Shown here in pieces: positions 17,836 through 26,672 of a DNA stretch of 33,794 nucleotides. The position numbers and the translations under genes were made by a program. The notes under the pieces are model-generated. The model had not been told where the DNA came from, ran no database searches, and was given only the letters and a program-made list of their open reading frames with translations. Within the stretch, counting starts at the first letter, position 1, and each line of letters starts with the position of its first letter. This stretch comes from Pirellulales bacterium. Lineage in GTDB: Bacteria; Planctomycetota; Planctomycetia; Pirellulales; Thermoguttaceae. The stretch is from positions 1 to 33,794 of the forward strand of contig JAFGRD010000086.1 in assembly GCA_016935315.1 (NCBI GenBank), in the 5' to 3' direction.

Positions 17836-19362
17836 CTATTTGACCAGGACTAGCGGCCGATGGTCGGCAATCTGGCGAAACACGGTCAGCAGTTGTGCCT
17901 CGTAGTTGGTCACGGCCTCGCCGCCGGGAACGTTGAAGTGGACGCCGCCGGTGGTGTCGGCGACTTCCTGCATCAAGCTGGTATCGGCGGCGTTGCCGAG
18001 ACTGATCGTGACGATCGGCCAGTGTTCGTCGGCAACGAGCTGGGTCCGCTGGCGGACGTAGTCCTCGGCGTAGCCGGAAGGCCGGTTCGCCTGGCCGTCG
18101 GTCATCAGCACGATCATCTTGAAGGCGCCGGGGCGACCGTTGCTCAGCAACTCGTTGCGCGCGTACTCGATTCCGGCCCCGATGTTGGTGTACTGGTCGT
18201 AGTGTCCCGCCTGGCGCTGGTCGACCGTGTCGCCGATCATCTGGAAATTGTCGGTGAGACTGTGTTCCACCTTCGCCGTTTGCGTCGGGGAATTGTAGAC
18301 GACCAGGGCGACGCGATCGTCGGTGTCCACCTCGCCGATATACTGCATGAACACGCCGGTGGCGTCCTTGACCGCGGTGACGGGCTGGGCACTGACCGCC
18401 CACAGACTGGGCGTATCGTGGTTGACCGGCCTTCTCTCCAGCCAGTAGTTGACCAGGGTGAGATAGCCGTATTTCTTCTGGTATCCGGCCCGTTGGAGGT
18501 AGGTGCTGTAGTACGACTTCACGTAGTCGATGTACTCGTTCCAACTGCCGCCGGGATACGGATACGGGACGTAGGTCAGTCCCAACTGTGCCTTGATATA
18601 GTTGGTGTCGGTGGAACTGATGTACTGCGGCTCGAACTGCATGTTGCCGTAGACGGGCGATCCCAGTTCCTGGTAGATCTGCAGGAGATTTGCCTCGACG
18701 ATGGCCCGTTGGGCTTCTCCGTACTCGTAGATTCGGCGCAGTTCGCTGTCGTCGTTCATCGAGGCAGAGAAGTCGAGCACCAGCACGATGTCCCGCGGCT
18801 GGTAGCGGGCGATCGACTCGGCCGCCAGGTCGATCGGGACCCATTCCGTCCGCCACTGGCCGTCTTCGTAGACCGAGTGTTGGGCGCGCATGAAGTTCCC
18901 GAAAAACAGAGGTGCGTCGCGGTAAGCGGCGCTAACGCGCATCGCCGACGGCAGGACATCGCATTGCGAGAAGACCTTGGCAGCGGGGTCCCAGTGGCCC
19001 ATCTGGACCGCCAACTCGAGGTCCTGGGCCGCCAACAGGTTCGGCAGATCGTCCTGCCAGTCTTCCTCCCCGGTCACGTCCCGATTGCCGATCGCATTGC
19101 GGGCGAAGTACTCCAAGGCGCAATGCTCGGCCACCTGGCCGCCATCGACGAGGGTGCCGGCCCCTGCCAGGGCCGCCGCATCGGTCGAGCGTTTCAGCTC
19201 GGACCGGAGAGTCATCAGATAGCCCATGTCCACACTGAACGCGAGCAGGGCCAAAGCCACCACCATGAAGAACGCGGTCAACACAAGGACCGCTCCGGTG
19301 CGCTTTCGGCGACGTGATTGCTTGGGCACCAACCGAGCGCACGACGCTGGCACGCTGACCAT
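17836..19362 (-). CDS. TadG-like membrane protein with a von Willebrand factor A domain
   Basis: 508 residues from ATG 19362, with GGAGG six bases upstream. The N-terminus is basic (KQSRRRKRTG), then a single TM helix GAVLVLTAFFMVVALALLAFSVDMGY and the TadE/G-like stretch LMTLRSELKRSTDAAALAGA. The vWA domain starts near residue 190 (RDIVLVLDFSASMNDD); its metal-site motif DxSxS is intact, the Thr is in DQYTNIGAGI, and the Asp in FKMIVLMTDGQANR. TadG proteins are minor pseudopilin-like parts of Tad pilus systems, with the vWA domain outside. An inserted Tyr-rich region at about 225-310 lies between the first and second vWA motifs. No other tad genes are in the window. Confidence 0.88.
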   Translation of the reverse strand: MVSVPASCARLVPKQSRRRKRTGAVLVLTAFFMVVALALLAFSVDMGYLMTLRSELKRSTDAAALAGAGTLVDGGQVAEHCALEYFARNAIGNRDVTGEEDWQDDLPNLLAAQDLELAVQMGHWDPAAKVFSQCDVLPSAMRVSAAYRDAPLFFGNFMRAQHSVYEDGQWRTEWVPIDLAAESIARYQPRDIVLVLDFSASMNDDSELRRIYEYGEAQRAIVEANLLQIYQELGSPVYGNMQFEPQYISSTDTNYIKAQLGLTYVPYPYPGGSWNEYIDYVKSYYSTYLQRAGYQKKYGYLTLVNYWLERRPVNHDTPSLWAVSAQPVTAVKDATGVFMQYIGEVDTDDRVALVVYNSPTQTAKVEHSLTDNFQMIGDTVDQRQAGHYDQYTNIGAGIEYARNELLSNGRPGAFKMIVLMTDGQANRPSGYAEDYVRQRTQLVADEHWPIVTISLGNAADTSLMQEVADTTGGVHFNVPGGEAVTNYEAQLLTVFRQIADHRPLVLVK

Positions 19363-19584
19363 GACATACCTCCGCGAGTTTTCCGGGTGAGAAGAAATGT
19401 GACAAGCATGGAGGTGCGCTGAGAGCTGGATATCTCTCTAATCTAAAAGATAGCTTAGGAATCGCCGGAAGGTGTCCCAGGCCGTCATTTTTTCCGAATC
19501 ACCACGCAAGCCGACCCGGGGCAACGACTTCGGCTGGTCTGCAGCGGTCCCGGAGTGCGTCTGCCGTGGGTCATCTGCCGCGGG

Positions 19585-20352
19585 TTAATCGTCGGCAAGG
19601 CCCGGCTTGTAGAATCTGCCGGCCAACTGGGGTCGAAAATCGGGGTGACCGGCCAGTCTGGCGATTTCGAGCAGCAAGCGGCGGGTGAGGTCCTCGATCA
19701 ATTCACGATCGTTTTCTCGGCCGTAGTAGGGCGAAAGGTCGATCGGCCGGCCTACCTGCAACCGCACCTTGGCCGGCATCGTCATGCACCCCAACGGCGT
19801 GCCGTCGTAGGGTGAGCCGCTGACATAGCAGGGGATCACCGGCACCCGGGCCTTAAGAGCGATCATCGCCGCGCCGGGCCGCCCGGGCAGGAGCAACTGG
19901 TCGGTGGTGTTGATGCGTCCTTCCGGAAACAGTCCCACCAGTCCACCCTCTTGGGCGTAGCGGATGGCCAGTTTCGTCGCGGCCGTATCGACGCCGCCGC
20001 GGCCGACGGGAACGACCTCGCAGAGTTGCAGAAACCATCCGAAGAACGGATGCTCGCAATACTCCCGGGCGACCAGCCAATGGACCAGGCGATTGGCCGA
20101 GACCGCGATGAACGCGGGATCGACCGAGCTGCGGTGGTTGCAGACGATGACCGCGCCCTGGCCGGGGGCGACCGGCAAGGGGCGGCTGACATGGGCCCGC
20201 CACAGCAACCGTGCCACGCAGAAGTTGAAGGCGAAAAAGAAGGTTTGCGCCGGCGTGTACGCGGAGCGGCGCCAGTACGACGCGGCCCACCCGACCAGGG
20301 CCAGACCCGCCGCCACCAGAACGCCTGTCCCGAGCATATCGGCCGATTCCAT
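19585..20352 (-). CDS. PlsC-type lysophospholipid acyltransferase
   Basis: 255 residues from ATG 20352, with AAAGGGA about nine bases upstream. Two N-terminal hydrophobic stretches (LGTGVLVAAGLALVGWAA and TFFFAFNFCVARLLW) precede the acyltransferase core. Catalytic motif I is NHRSSVD (His73, Asp78), motif III is FPEGR (142-146), and motif IV lies in VPVIPCYVSG. These are the features of 1-acylglycerol-3-phosphate acyltransferases, which add the second acyl chain to make phosphatidic acid at the inner membrane. Some relatives act on other acyl acceptors, so the exact substrate is open. Divergent from the phosphoesterase gene, with 87 bases between starts. Confidence 0.88.
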   Translation of the reverse strand: MESADMLGTGVLVAAGLALVGWAASYWRRSAYTPAQTFFFAFNFCVARLLWRAHVSRPLPVAPGQGAVIVCNHRSSVDPAFIAVSANRLVHWLVAREYCEHPFFGWFLQLCEVVPVGRGGVDTAATKLAIRYAQEGGLVGLFPEGRINTTDQLLLPGRPGAAMIALKARVPVIPCYVSGSPYDGTPLGCMTMPAKVRLQVGRPIDLSPYYGRENDRELIEDLTRRLLLEIARLAGHPDFRPQLAGRFYKPGLADD

Positions 20353-20439
20353 CGAGACGGTTCCCTTTCATGAAACGATCGACTCTAATGTAGCTTCCGG
20401 GAAGATCGTCCGCGAGCACCGCCATCACGGGACCACCCC

Positions 20440-20919
20440 ATGCGGATCGGCATCGTCAGCGACACGCACGGAGAGGCATGGACTACCCAGCAAGCGGTTC
20501 GGATGTTCGATAGCCTTCGGGTGGGCTCGGTGATTCACTGCGGCGATATCGGCACGGCGGAGATTGTGCGGCTGTTATCGCGTTGGCCCTGTCATTTCGT
20601 GCTCGGCAACATGGACGACGCGACGACGCTTCGCGAGGCGATCAGCCTCGCCGGGCAAACGTGTTACGAGCGGTTCGGCCATCTGAAGATTCAGGGTCGC
20701 TCGGTCGCCTTTCTCCACGGCGACGACGGCACGCTGCTGAGGCAGACGATTCACAGCGGCCAGTGGGACCTGGTGTGTCACGGGCACACGCATGTGGCCG
20801 CCAACTTCTCGCTGGGGCAGACCCTGATCGTCAATCCGGGGGCCATTCAGCGAACGGGTTGTCCCTCGGTCGCCGTGATCGATCTGCCGTCGCTGAAGGT
20901 TACGCACGTGCCGCTGTAG
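20440..20919 (+). CDS. YfcE/MJ0936-type metallophosphoesterase
   Basis: 159 residues from ATG 20440. The binuclear-metal motifs are all present in order: Asp8 and His10 in GIVSDTHG, Asp36 in HCGDIG, Asn57 in LGNMD, His93 in FLHGDD, and His114/His116 in VCHGHTHVA. The C-terminal NPGAIQR is typical of the family. Members are small cytoplasmic phosphodiesterases active on model substrates; their physiological substrates are mostly unknown. The length is that of the usual stand-alone enzyme. It converges on the rimI gene with 16 bases between. Confidence 0.9.
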   Translation: MRIGIVSDTHGEAWTTQQAVRMFDSLRVGSVIHCGDIGTAEIVRLLSRWPCHFVLGNMDDATTLREAISLAGQTCYERFGHLKIQGRSVAFLHGDDGTLLRQTIHSGQWDLVCHGHTHVAANFSLGQTLIVNPGAIQRTGCPSVAVIDLPSLKVTHVPL

Positions 20920-20935
20920 CGATTCGGGCGCACAT

Positions 20936-21457
20936 TCAGCCCGCCAAACGGGAGATGCGGTTGATCGGCTCGGTCGCCGCGGAGGACTCCGTGCGATAGC
21001 GGTACTGCATGATGTAAGCGTCTTCGGGCGTGTCTTCGTAGTAGGACCGCAGCACCGAAACCGCGCGAAAACCATTTTCGCGGAAGAACAATTGGGCGGC
21101 CAGGTTGGTTTCCCGCACCTCCAGCATGATCCGGCTGCGGCGCTGGGAAGAAAGCTTGGCGACCAGCTTGGCGACCATCTGGCTGCCGACGCCCCGGCGG
21201 CGAAAATCCACGGCCACGGCGAAATTGAGCACGTGGATGCGGTTCTTGTGCAGTTCATAGATCATGAACCCCACCACGCGGTCTTCGTGCTCGGCGACCA
21301 TGCCGATGCAATTGCGCTGCCGCAGGCAGCGGATGAAATCCTCTTCCAGCCAGGGGAACTCGAAACCCTCTTGCTCGATTCCGAGGACTTCGGGCATGTC
21401 GCGCCGAATCATCCAGCGGATATGGACGCGTACTTCCTGTTTCTGATCGAAATGCAT
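20936..21457 (-). CDS. rimI: RimI-type GNAT N-acetyltransferase
   Basis: 173 residues from ATG 21457, chosen because AAGGAGG lies just upstream and the family homology begins at once (VHIRWMIRRDMPEVLGIE). The frame stays open upstream to about 22291, but that part is not protein-like. The fold shows the RimI-like FPWLEEDF near residue 34, the acetyl-CoA-binding loop RRRGVGSQM at 86-94, and LEVRETNLAAQLFFRENGF in the last third. RimI acetylates the N-terminal alanine of ribosomal protein S18; relatives acetylate other protein N-termini. The C-terminal tail (TESSAATEPINRISRL) is extra. No ribosomal or tsaB gene adjoins it, so the symbol rests on sequence alone. Confidence 0.82.
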   Translation of the reverse strand: MHFDQKQEVRVHIRWMIRRDMPEVLGIEQEGFEFPWLEEDFIRCLRQRNCIGMVAEHEDRVVGFMIYELHKNRIHVLNFAVAVDFRRRGVGSQMVAKLVAKLSSQRRSRIMLEVRETNLAAQLFFRENGFRAVSVLRSYYEDTPEDAYIMQYRYRTESSAATEPINRISRLAG

Positions 21458-21969
21458 GTCGGCCTCCTTCCTTGTCGGCCCGCCGCGTACGCGCGGCTGC
21501 TGCATGATCTCCATGACGTTCTTGACCATCGATCGGCCCGGTGGATCCTCATTCCCTGCTACCCCGGGGCCGGTCTTCGTCAGAGGGGCCAACAGCGTAC
21601 CACAACCGCCGAATTCCACCAATACGAACTCTCGGAGGTTTCCTTCCTCTATATCGTCACGGTTGCGGCCCATTGCGCCACGGGCGTGACCCACCCGGTA
21701 CGTCTCTCCCAATCCGACCATCTCGCGAGGCTGACGCGACCGGCCAGACACCGGACGGCGCGGCGGGGCGGCGCGGACGGCCAAGGCGGAATATGCTTGA
21801 CAACAAGCACTTATGTCTGATTCCCCCAACTCGCCCCAGGCGGATCTTGGCACGGGGGCTGTCTCGGATTTCCCCGATTGTCTTCCGGAGGCCGTGTTCC
21901 AGGCGACGCACGTTGGCCGAAGAATAGTACGACGTCGATACTTAGTTAGAGAACAGAAGGAGCACTCTG
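21458..21969. other. Intergenic region between rimI and the Cys/Pro-rich gene
   Basis: About 510 bases between divergent starts. It contains the rimI Shine-Dalgarno at the left edge, a small inverted repeat TGCTTG-ACAA-CAAGCA (21794-21809) with an embedded TTGACA lacking a good -10 partner, and AAGGAG ahead of the ATG at 21970. No convincing gene or RNA is seen. Confidence 0.5.
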
Positions 21970-22530
21970 ATGCGATGGATTTGTCGGGTTTCCGTTTTGC
22001 TGGCCGCCTGTGGGCTGGCATGGCCGGCGGCCGGCGCGGAGCAAGCGTCTGGCGGCGGGACCGTGTCCGCCGGCTGCGGACATTTTCACGTGCACCAAGG
22101 GCCCACCCATGCCGGATCGTTCTGTGGCATGACGCCCGGATGCTGCCGATGCGGCCCGTCGGCGTGCGACAATGCCTGGGACGGCTACTGCCATGAGAAG
22201 GCTCGCTGGCAGGCTTTCTGGTACAAGGTGGGCACGGGAACGGCGTTTGGCCACGGTGCCGCCTGCCAGAGCTGCCAGCCCACGCCCGCATGTGAGCCGG
22301 GCTGCCAGCCCAGTCCTGCCTATCGCCCGTACTACCAGCCGGCCGAAACCGAACCGGTCCTCACGCGGCCGGTGCTCACCCAACCGGTCGTCAGGCGGCT
22401 GCCGGCCCCGGTGGAACGCGTGTCGCCTGCCAGGTCTGCCCAGTCTGTAGAATCGCTGCCTCTTCCGCCAATGCCGAGACCGATGCCGGAGAAGACAACA
22501 CGGCAATCGTACGATCCGCGGTTCCGCTGA
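21970..22530 (+). CDS. Secreted Cys-rich protein with a Pro-rich tail
   Basis: 186 residues from ATG 21970, with AAGGAG upstream. The N-terminus is a signal peptide, with either a signal peptidase I site after PAAGA (about residue 23) or a lipobox LAAC at 11-14. Residues 35-110 hold around a dozen cysteines in short motifs (SAGCGHFHVH, TPGCCRCGPSACDNAW, QSCQPTPACEPGCQP) with several His, so metal binding or disulfide cross-linking is plausible. Residues 112-180 are rich in Pro, with repeats of the type RPVLTQPV. I do not recognise a characterised family; similar small secreted proteins are common in planctomycetes. Possibly part of the cell envelope; function unknown. Confidence 0.72.
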   Translation: MRWICRVSVLLAACGLAWPAAGAEQASGGGTVSAGCGHFHVHQGPTHAGSFCGMTPGCCRCGPSACDNAWDGYCHEKARWQAFWYKVGTGTAFGHGAACQSCQPTPACEPGCQPSPAYRPYYQPAETEPVLTRPVLTQPVVRRLPAPVERVSPARSAQSVESLPLPPMPRPMPEKTTRQSYDPRFR

Positions 22531-22668
22531 TCCAACGCTCGGACCACGGCTTTGGCTTCCCGACGACGGCCCCCAGGGGCCGAGGCAGCAATGCCGGTCC
22601 TTATGGGGCCAGGTCAGCGGGGACACTGTTGCCGGCCAGCTTCAAGTCCTGCCCAACTCATCGGCAGT

Positions 22669-23655
22669 CTACGAGGGGGGATCGACCGGGCTGACGGCAT
22701 CATCCGGTGGCGGGGTCGAGTCCGGTATGGGCTCGATTGGCGGCCCCGTCTCGTTTCCCGGCTCGGGCGCGGTCTCCGGCGCCGGCTGGGATTCTGGCCC
22801 CGAGGCGGGGCGGCCTTTGGGTGTGCGGCCCGTGGGATCGACCGGCGGCGTCTCCGGCTGGGCTGGGCGACCCTCGCCCGTGAGCGGCCGGGGCGACGCC
22901 GGCCGCCGGGTCGTTGGGCCCGGCTCGGCGGAATCGCCCGTCCTCGGTCTCTTGGTGGCGTCATCCAACGGCTGCACGTCAGCGTCTTTCGCCGCAGGCC
23001 AATACTGATACGTGTGCGGCACACCCGGCAGATAAACGTTCAGGAAGTCGAAGCGCTGTCCGCCAAACCAGTTCAGAAGATAGTAGCCGATGGCCAGCCC
23101 CAGCAGTCCACCGAAGACTGCACCGAGCAGCTCTTTGGCCACACTCTTCTGTTTTCTCTGGGTCGGCCTCCGATGTCTCGCGGGGGTTTCGCCGGCCGGC
23201 TGGTCTGGCGGCTCGTCGCCTTCGATGCGCAGACCGGCCAAGGCCTCGGAATCCACCGGGATCTGCCCGGTGTCGATGGCCGGCGAGCCTTCGCCGGCCC
23301 CGGTCGTGTTGATTTGCGGCGCCGCGTCGACCTTCTCGGCAGAGCCGAAGCGAGGGCCTTCTTCCTCGGTCGATGGACCTTTTCCCACAACCGATTCCGT
23401 GGCCGCTTTGGGCGACCGGTCGACGTGGAAGGGCTCGCAGACGAGGCCCGAACCCGATGTCGCGTCCGATCCCCCAGGTTGTCCCGTGGTCCCTTCGGTT
23501 TTGACGGGAATCAGTGCGGGTGGAACCCCGGCCATGGCTTCGCCCAGCGGATAGACGTCCGCACACAAAGGGCAACGGACTTCGATGTCGCAACCGATCC
23601 CATCGGGGATGGTCACCGGCTGCCGGCACTTTGGGCACTGGGAAATAACGGCCAT
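22669..23655 (-). CDS. Zinc-ribbon protein with one TM segment and disordered flanks
   Basis: 328 residues from ATG 23655, with GGAG six bases upstream. Residues 1-35 are a zinc ribbon (Cys7, Cys10, Cys28, Cys31 in CPKC and CPLC), like the MJ0042/zf-ribbon domains. A low-complexity acidic and Ser/Gly/Pro stretch follows to about 165, then a basic patch (RRPTQRKQK) and a TM helix (LLGAVFGGLLGLAIGYYLL, about 177-196). Past a short conserved piece with NWFGGQRFDFLNVYLPG, the tail from 225 is Pro/Glu/Thr-rich and probably disordered. The ribbon is likely cytoplasmic and the tail outside. Planctomycetes encode many such proteins of unknown role. Confidence 0.78.
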   Translation of the reverse strand: MAVISQCPKCRQPVTIPDGIGCDIEVRCPLCADVYPLGEAMAGVPPALIPVKTEGTTGQPGGSDATSGSGLVCEPFHVDRSPKAATESVVGKGPSTEEEGPRFGSAEKVDAAPQINTTGAGEGSPAIDTGQIPVDSEALAGLRIEGDEPPDQPAGETPARHRRPTQRKQKSVAKELLGAVFGGLLGLAIGYYLLNWFGGQRFDFLNVYLPGVPHTYQYWPAAKDADVQPLDDATKRPRTGDSAEPGPTTRRPASPRPLTGEGRPAQPETPPVDPTGRTPKGRPASGPESQPAPETAPEPGNETGPPIEPIPDSTPPPDDAVSPVDPPS

Positions 23656-23778
23656 GGCGGCTCCTGCACACGTGGGGGATGCCCGCTTCGTCTAGTCTAG
23701 CCTCAGAATCGGTCGTCAACTACCGTCCGGCCGGGCAGAATGCCGTCCTCCAGTTCCTGCGACCGATCTCGAACGGTA

Positions 23779-25299
23779 TCAGGAGATCCCGTACAGCGGG
23801 CCCAGCTTCGCCCGCAAGTGCTCGACCAGCGGCATCGGCGAGAGCGGCCGGCCGGTGATCCGCTCGATGAGCTCGGCCGCCGAGTAGCGTTGGCCCTGCC
23901 GGTGGATCTTCTCGCGAAGCCAATCGCGAAGCGGACGGAACTGCCCCCCGGCGAACTGCGCGGCCAGTCCGCCCAGATCGGCGTCGGCCTGGGCGAAGAG
24001 CTGTGCCGCGTAGAGATTTCCCAAGGTGTAGGTGGGGAAGTAGCCGATCAGCCCGGCGCTCCAATGGACGTCCTGCAGCACGCCTTGGGCGTCGTCGGGC
24101 GGCTCGATGCCCAGGTATTGCCGATACTTCTCGTTCCAGGCACCGGGCAAATCGGCCACCGGCAGGTCGCCGTCGAGCAGGGCTTGCTCCAACTCGAAGC
24201 GGACCAGGATGTGCAGGTTATAAGTGGCTTCATCGGCCTCGACGCGGATCAGCGACGGGCGGACCTCGTTGACGGCGAAATAGAACGCCTCGGGCGAGAC
24301 GTCGCCGAGGGCTTGTGGGAACTGTCGTCTTGCCCGGGGATAGAAGTGCTCCCAGAATGATCGGCTGCGTCCGACGAAGTTCTCCCAGAGCCGCGACTGA
24401 GACTCGTGGATGCCCAGCGACACGGCCTCGCCCAGCGGCAGCCGGTAGTGGCCACCGGGCAGCCCCTGGTCGTAAATCCCATGGCCGGCCTCGTGCAGGA
24501 TGCCGAAAAAGGCCCCGCTGAAGTAGTCTTCGTCGTACCGCGTGGTGATGCGGCAGTCGTGTGGCCCGAGACTGTCGCAGAACGGATGGGCGGTTACGTC
24601 GAGCCGGCCTCGGTCGAAATCGAATCCGATCTTCGCGCCGACCTCGCGCCCGAACGCCTCCTGCACATCGACCGGATAGCTGCGTGTGAGGATTGCGACG
24701 TCCGGCCGGCGTCCGCTCTGCGAAACCTCGGCCACCAGGGGCACCAACCGCTCGCGTAGCCCGGCCAGCACGGCGGCCACGTTGGCGGTCAGCTCGTCCG
24801 GCTCGTAGTCGTCGAGCAACGCGTCGTACGGGCACTGTGGATAGCCCAAGGCTTCGGCCTCTTGTCGCTTCAACTGGACTGTCTTCTCCAACAGTGGCCG
24901 GAACGAGGCGAAGTCGTCGCGTCGCCGGGCGTCCTCCCAGGACTGTTGGCCCAGCACGGCCGTCCGGGCGAGTTCTTCGACTAACGCGGTGGGCAGCCTG
25001 ACCTTCCGATCGTGAAGTCGTTTCAGCCGACGAATCGTCACGGCCGTGTCGCCGTGCGGGGGCTCGGCCAGCGGGCTGTCGGACAGCTCGGCGAGCCAGC
25101 GGCCGAATGCCGGATCCGTCCAACGCCCGTGAATCATGCCCGCCAGCAGGGTGGTCTGCTCGGCCCGGTACTCGGCCCCGGCGGTAGGCATCATCGTCCG
25201 TTCGTCCCAGCCGAGGACCGATTCGATCGATTCGAGCATCGCCGTCTGGGCCGCGTGGCGGCAAACCCGGTCGTGAAGTGTTTGGGGGTCGTCGGCCAT
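23779..25299 (-). CDS. M32-family carboxypeptidase (Taq carboxypeptidase type)
   Basis: 506 residues from ATG 25299, the usual length for the family. The zinc site is HEAGH (His269, Glu270, His273), with the third ligand Glu299 in GIHESQSRLWEN. Other family marks are LGWDERTMMPTAGAEYRA near the N-terminus, DVTAHPFCDSLGPHDCRITTR before the metal site (split here for brevity: the DxRITTR pattern), and VHWSAGLIGYFPTYTLGNLY in the C-terminal half. These cytoplasmic enzymes remove C-terminal residues from peptides with broad specificity except proline. The gene is alone; nothing indicates regulation. Confidence 0.95.
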   Translation of the reverse strand: MADDPQTLHDRVCRHAAQTAMLESIESVLGWDERTMMPTAGAEYRAEQTTLLAGMIHGRWTDPAFGRWLAELSDSPLAEPPHGDTAVTIRRLKRLHDRKVRLPTALVEELARTAVLGQQSWEDARRRDDFASFRPLLEKTVQLKRQEAEALGYPQCPYDALLDDYEPDELTANVAAVLAGLRERLVPLVAEVSQSGRRPDVAILTRSYPVDVQEAFGREVGAKIGFDFDRGRLDVTAHPFCDSLGPHDCRITTRYDEDYFSGAFFGILHEAGHGIYDQGLPGGHYRLPLGEAVSLGIHESQSRLWENFVGRSRSFWEHFYPRARRQFPQALGDVSPEAFYFAVNEVRPSLIRVEADEATYNLHILVRFELEQALLDGDLPVADLPGAWNEKYRQYLGIEPPDDAQGVLQDVHWSAGLIGYFPTYTLGNLYAAQLFAQADADLGGLAAQFAGGQFRPLRDWLREKIHRQGQRYSAAELIERITGRPLSPMPLVEHLRAKLGPLYGIS

Positions 25300-25476
25300 G
25301 GCGGAATCTCGGCGCTGGTGGTCTGTGGGGCCGGGTCACGGGCTACGAGAATGCCCGACTGGCTTTCTTCTGCGGCCCAGAGGCGAATCGACCGATAGAG
25401 CCTAGCGACTTGACGCCACGCGGACAAGCCGCCCGCCGGTTCACGGAAGCGAGTGCCGGGCGCGTGAGAAACCGTG

Positions 25477-25716
25477 CTACCGCATACAGTCTCTTTCGAT
25501 TTCTCGGGCCTTATTGCTGACCCCAAAGAACTCGCCTCTGATGTCGGGCGGGCTGGGGGATGCGAACAGGCCGGACGAGGAATCGTCGCCAAGACTTGCG
25601 CAATTGAGATCGAGGTTCGCGCAACCCGACAGGGCTAGGCAGACGACAGCCGCCACGCCACCGACACGGCGGCCGAACGGAAAGCCTCTGCCAGAAAGCG
25701 ATCTGCAACGGAACAT
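25477..25716 (-). CDS. Small putative lipoprotein
   Basis: 79 residues from ATG 25716. The frame is open further upstream, but the part before this Met is not signal-like. The N-terminus is basic (MFRCRSLSGRGFPFGRR), then hydrophobic (VGGVAAVVCLALSGC), with lipobox LSGC giving an acylated Cys. The mature part is about 45 residues with a Ser/Asp-rich stretch and a closing segment FFGVSNKAREIERDC, which recalls conserved C-terminal tails of small planctomycete lipoproteins. No strong Shine-Dalgarno is visible. It could be a chance frame, but the signal and the tail together make a real gene more likely than not. Confidence 0.5.
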   Translation of the reverse strand: MFRCRSLSGRGFPFGRRVGGVAAVVCLALSGCANLDLNCASLGDDSSSGLFASPSPPDIRGEFFGVSNKAREIERDCMR

Positions 25717-25978
25717 AATCCAACCCGCCCTGATCGTGCCAAGAAAAGTGGCGGGAGTCTCCCAGATTCCGCATACTGAGTCCAGGCCAATTAGGTGGGT
25801 CAAAGCGAATAATTCTCTTTCCTGGGCTTCCCGATTCATCCATCTTGCCGGGTCCGGCCGGCAACCGATCGGAATCAGGCCGATTCCCGCATACAATGGC
25901 TGCAACATCTCAGGCTCGTGAGCTCAGCTACGATCTGGCCGAAGCCTCACGAAGACCGCACAACCGGAGAGCGACCCA

Positions 25979-26668
25979 ATGCTCGATATCTTGGTGGTTG
26001 CCCCACATCCAGACGACGCCGAACTGGGGATGGCCGGGGCGATGCTGAAGTTCAAGGCCGAGGGGTTTTCGGTCGGCGTTCTCGATCTGACCGACGGCGA
26101 GCCGACGCCGTTGGGGTCTGCGGAGATCCGCGCTCGGGAAACGGCGGCGGCCACCGAGATCCTCGGGCTGGACTGGCGCGAGAACCTTGGGCTTCCCAAC
26201 CGGAGGCTGGAGCCGACGCTGGAGGCCCGGTCGCAGTTGGCCGGCGTGTTCCGCCGCACGCGGCCCCGCTGGATCTTCGCGCCGTACTGGGTCGATGCCC
26301 ATCCCGATCACGTGGCCGCCACGCAACTGATCGAGGCCGCCCGGTTCTGGTCCAAGTTGAGCAAGACCGACATGCCGGGCGAGCCACACCATCCCGAGCG
26401 GATCTTCTACTACTACTGCATCCACCTCCACCAGATTCCGCGACCGGCGTTCGTGCTGGACATCAGCGACCTTTGGGACCGCAAGCAGGCGGCGATCGAG
26501 TGTTACCGCAGCCAGTTCGTCGACAACCAACCTGCCGACCCGCCGCGGTTGATTGATCGGCTTTGCGCGCAGGCCGCCACGTGGGGATGGTCGATCGGCG
26601 CCCGCTACGGCGAGCCGTTTGCCAGCCGCGAGCCGATCGGGTTGTTCAGCTTCCACGGACTGATCTGA
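25979..26668 (+). CDS. bshB1: BshB1-type LmbE-family deacetylase
   Basis: 229 residues from ATG 25979. The zinc-binding motif APHPDDAELG is at residues 8-17 and the second conserved motif DAHPDHVAA is near 105. Between them LDLTDGEPTPLGSAEIRA matches the bacillithiol-biosynthesis branch of the LmbE/PIG-L family closely, as do YYYCIHL and the C-terminal ARYGEPF. BshB1 removes the acetyl group from GlcNAc-malate, giving GlcN-malate, to which BshC adds cysteine. No bshA or bshC is nearby, so whether the cell makes bacillithiol is not shown. The enzyme is cytoplasmic. Its stop lies only four bases from the stop of the convergent gene. Confidence 0.88.
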   Translation: MLDILVVAPHPDDAELGMAGAMLKFKAEGFSVGVLDLTDGEPTPLGSAEIRARETAAATEILGLDWRENLGLPNRRLEPTLEARSQLAGVFRRTRPRWIFAPYWVDAHPDHVAATQLIEAARFWSKLSKTDMPGEPHHPERIFYYYCIHLHQIPRPAFVLDISDLWDRKQAAIECYRSQFVDNQPADPPRLIDRLCAQAATWGWSIGARYGEPFASREPIGLFSFHGLI

Positions 26669-26672
26669 TGCG

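Noticed and set aside
17860-19317. 485-codon plus-strand frame opposite the TadG-like gene
   Set aside because: The minus strand has the intact vWA domain, TM helix and Shine-Dalgarno; the plus frame reads as Val/Gly/His-rich antisense.
21458-22291. Upstream extension of the rimI frame by 278 residues
   Set aside because: The extension is Arg/Pro/Ser-rich without family features, while AAGGAGG directly precedes the ATG at 21457; it also overlaps the Cys-rich gene on the other strand.
22568-22581. GGCCCC-CA-GGGGCC hairpin after the Cys-rich gene
   Set aside because: Six-base arms with a two-base loop and no U-run in GC-rich DNA are too weak to call a terminator.
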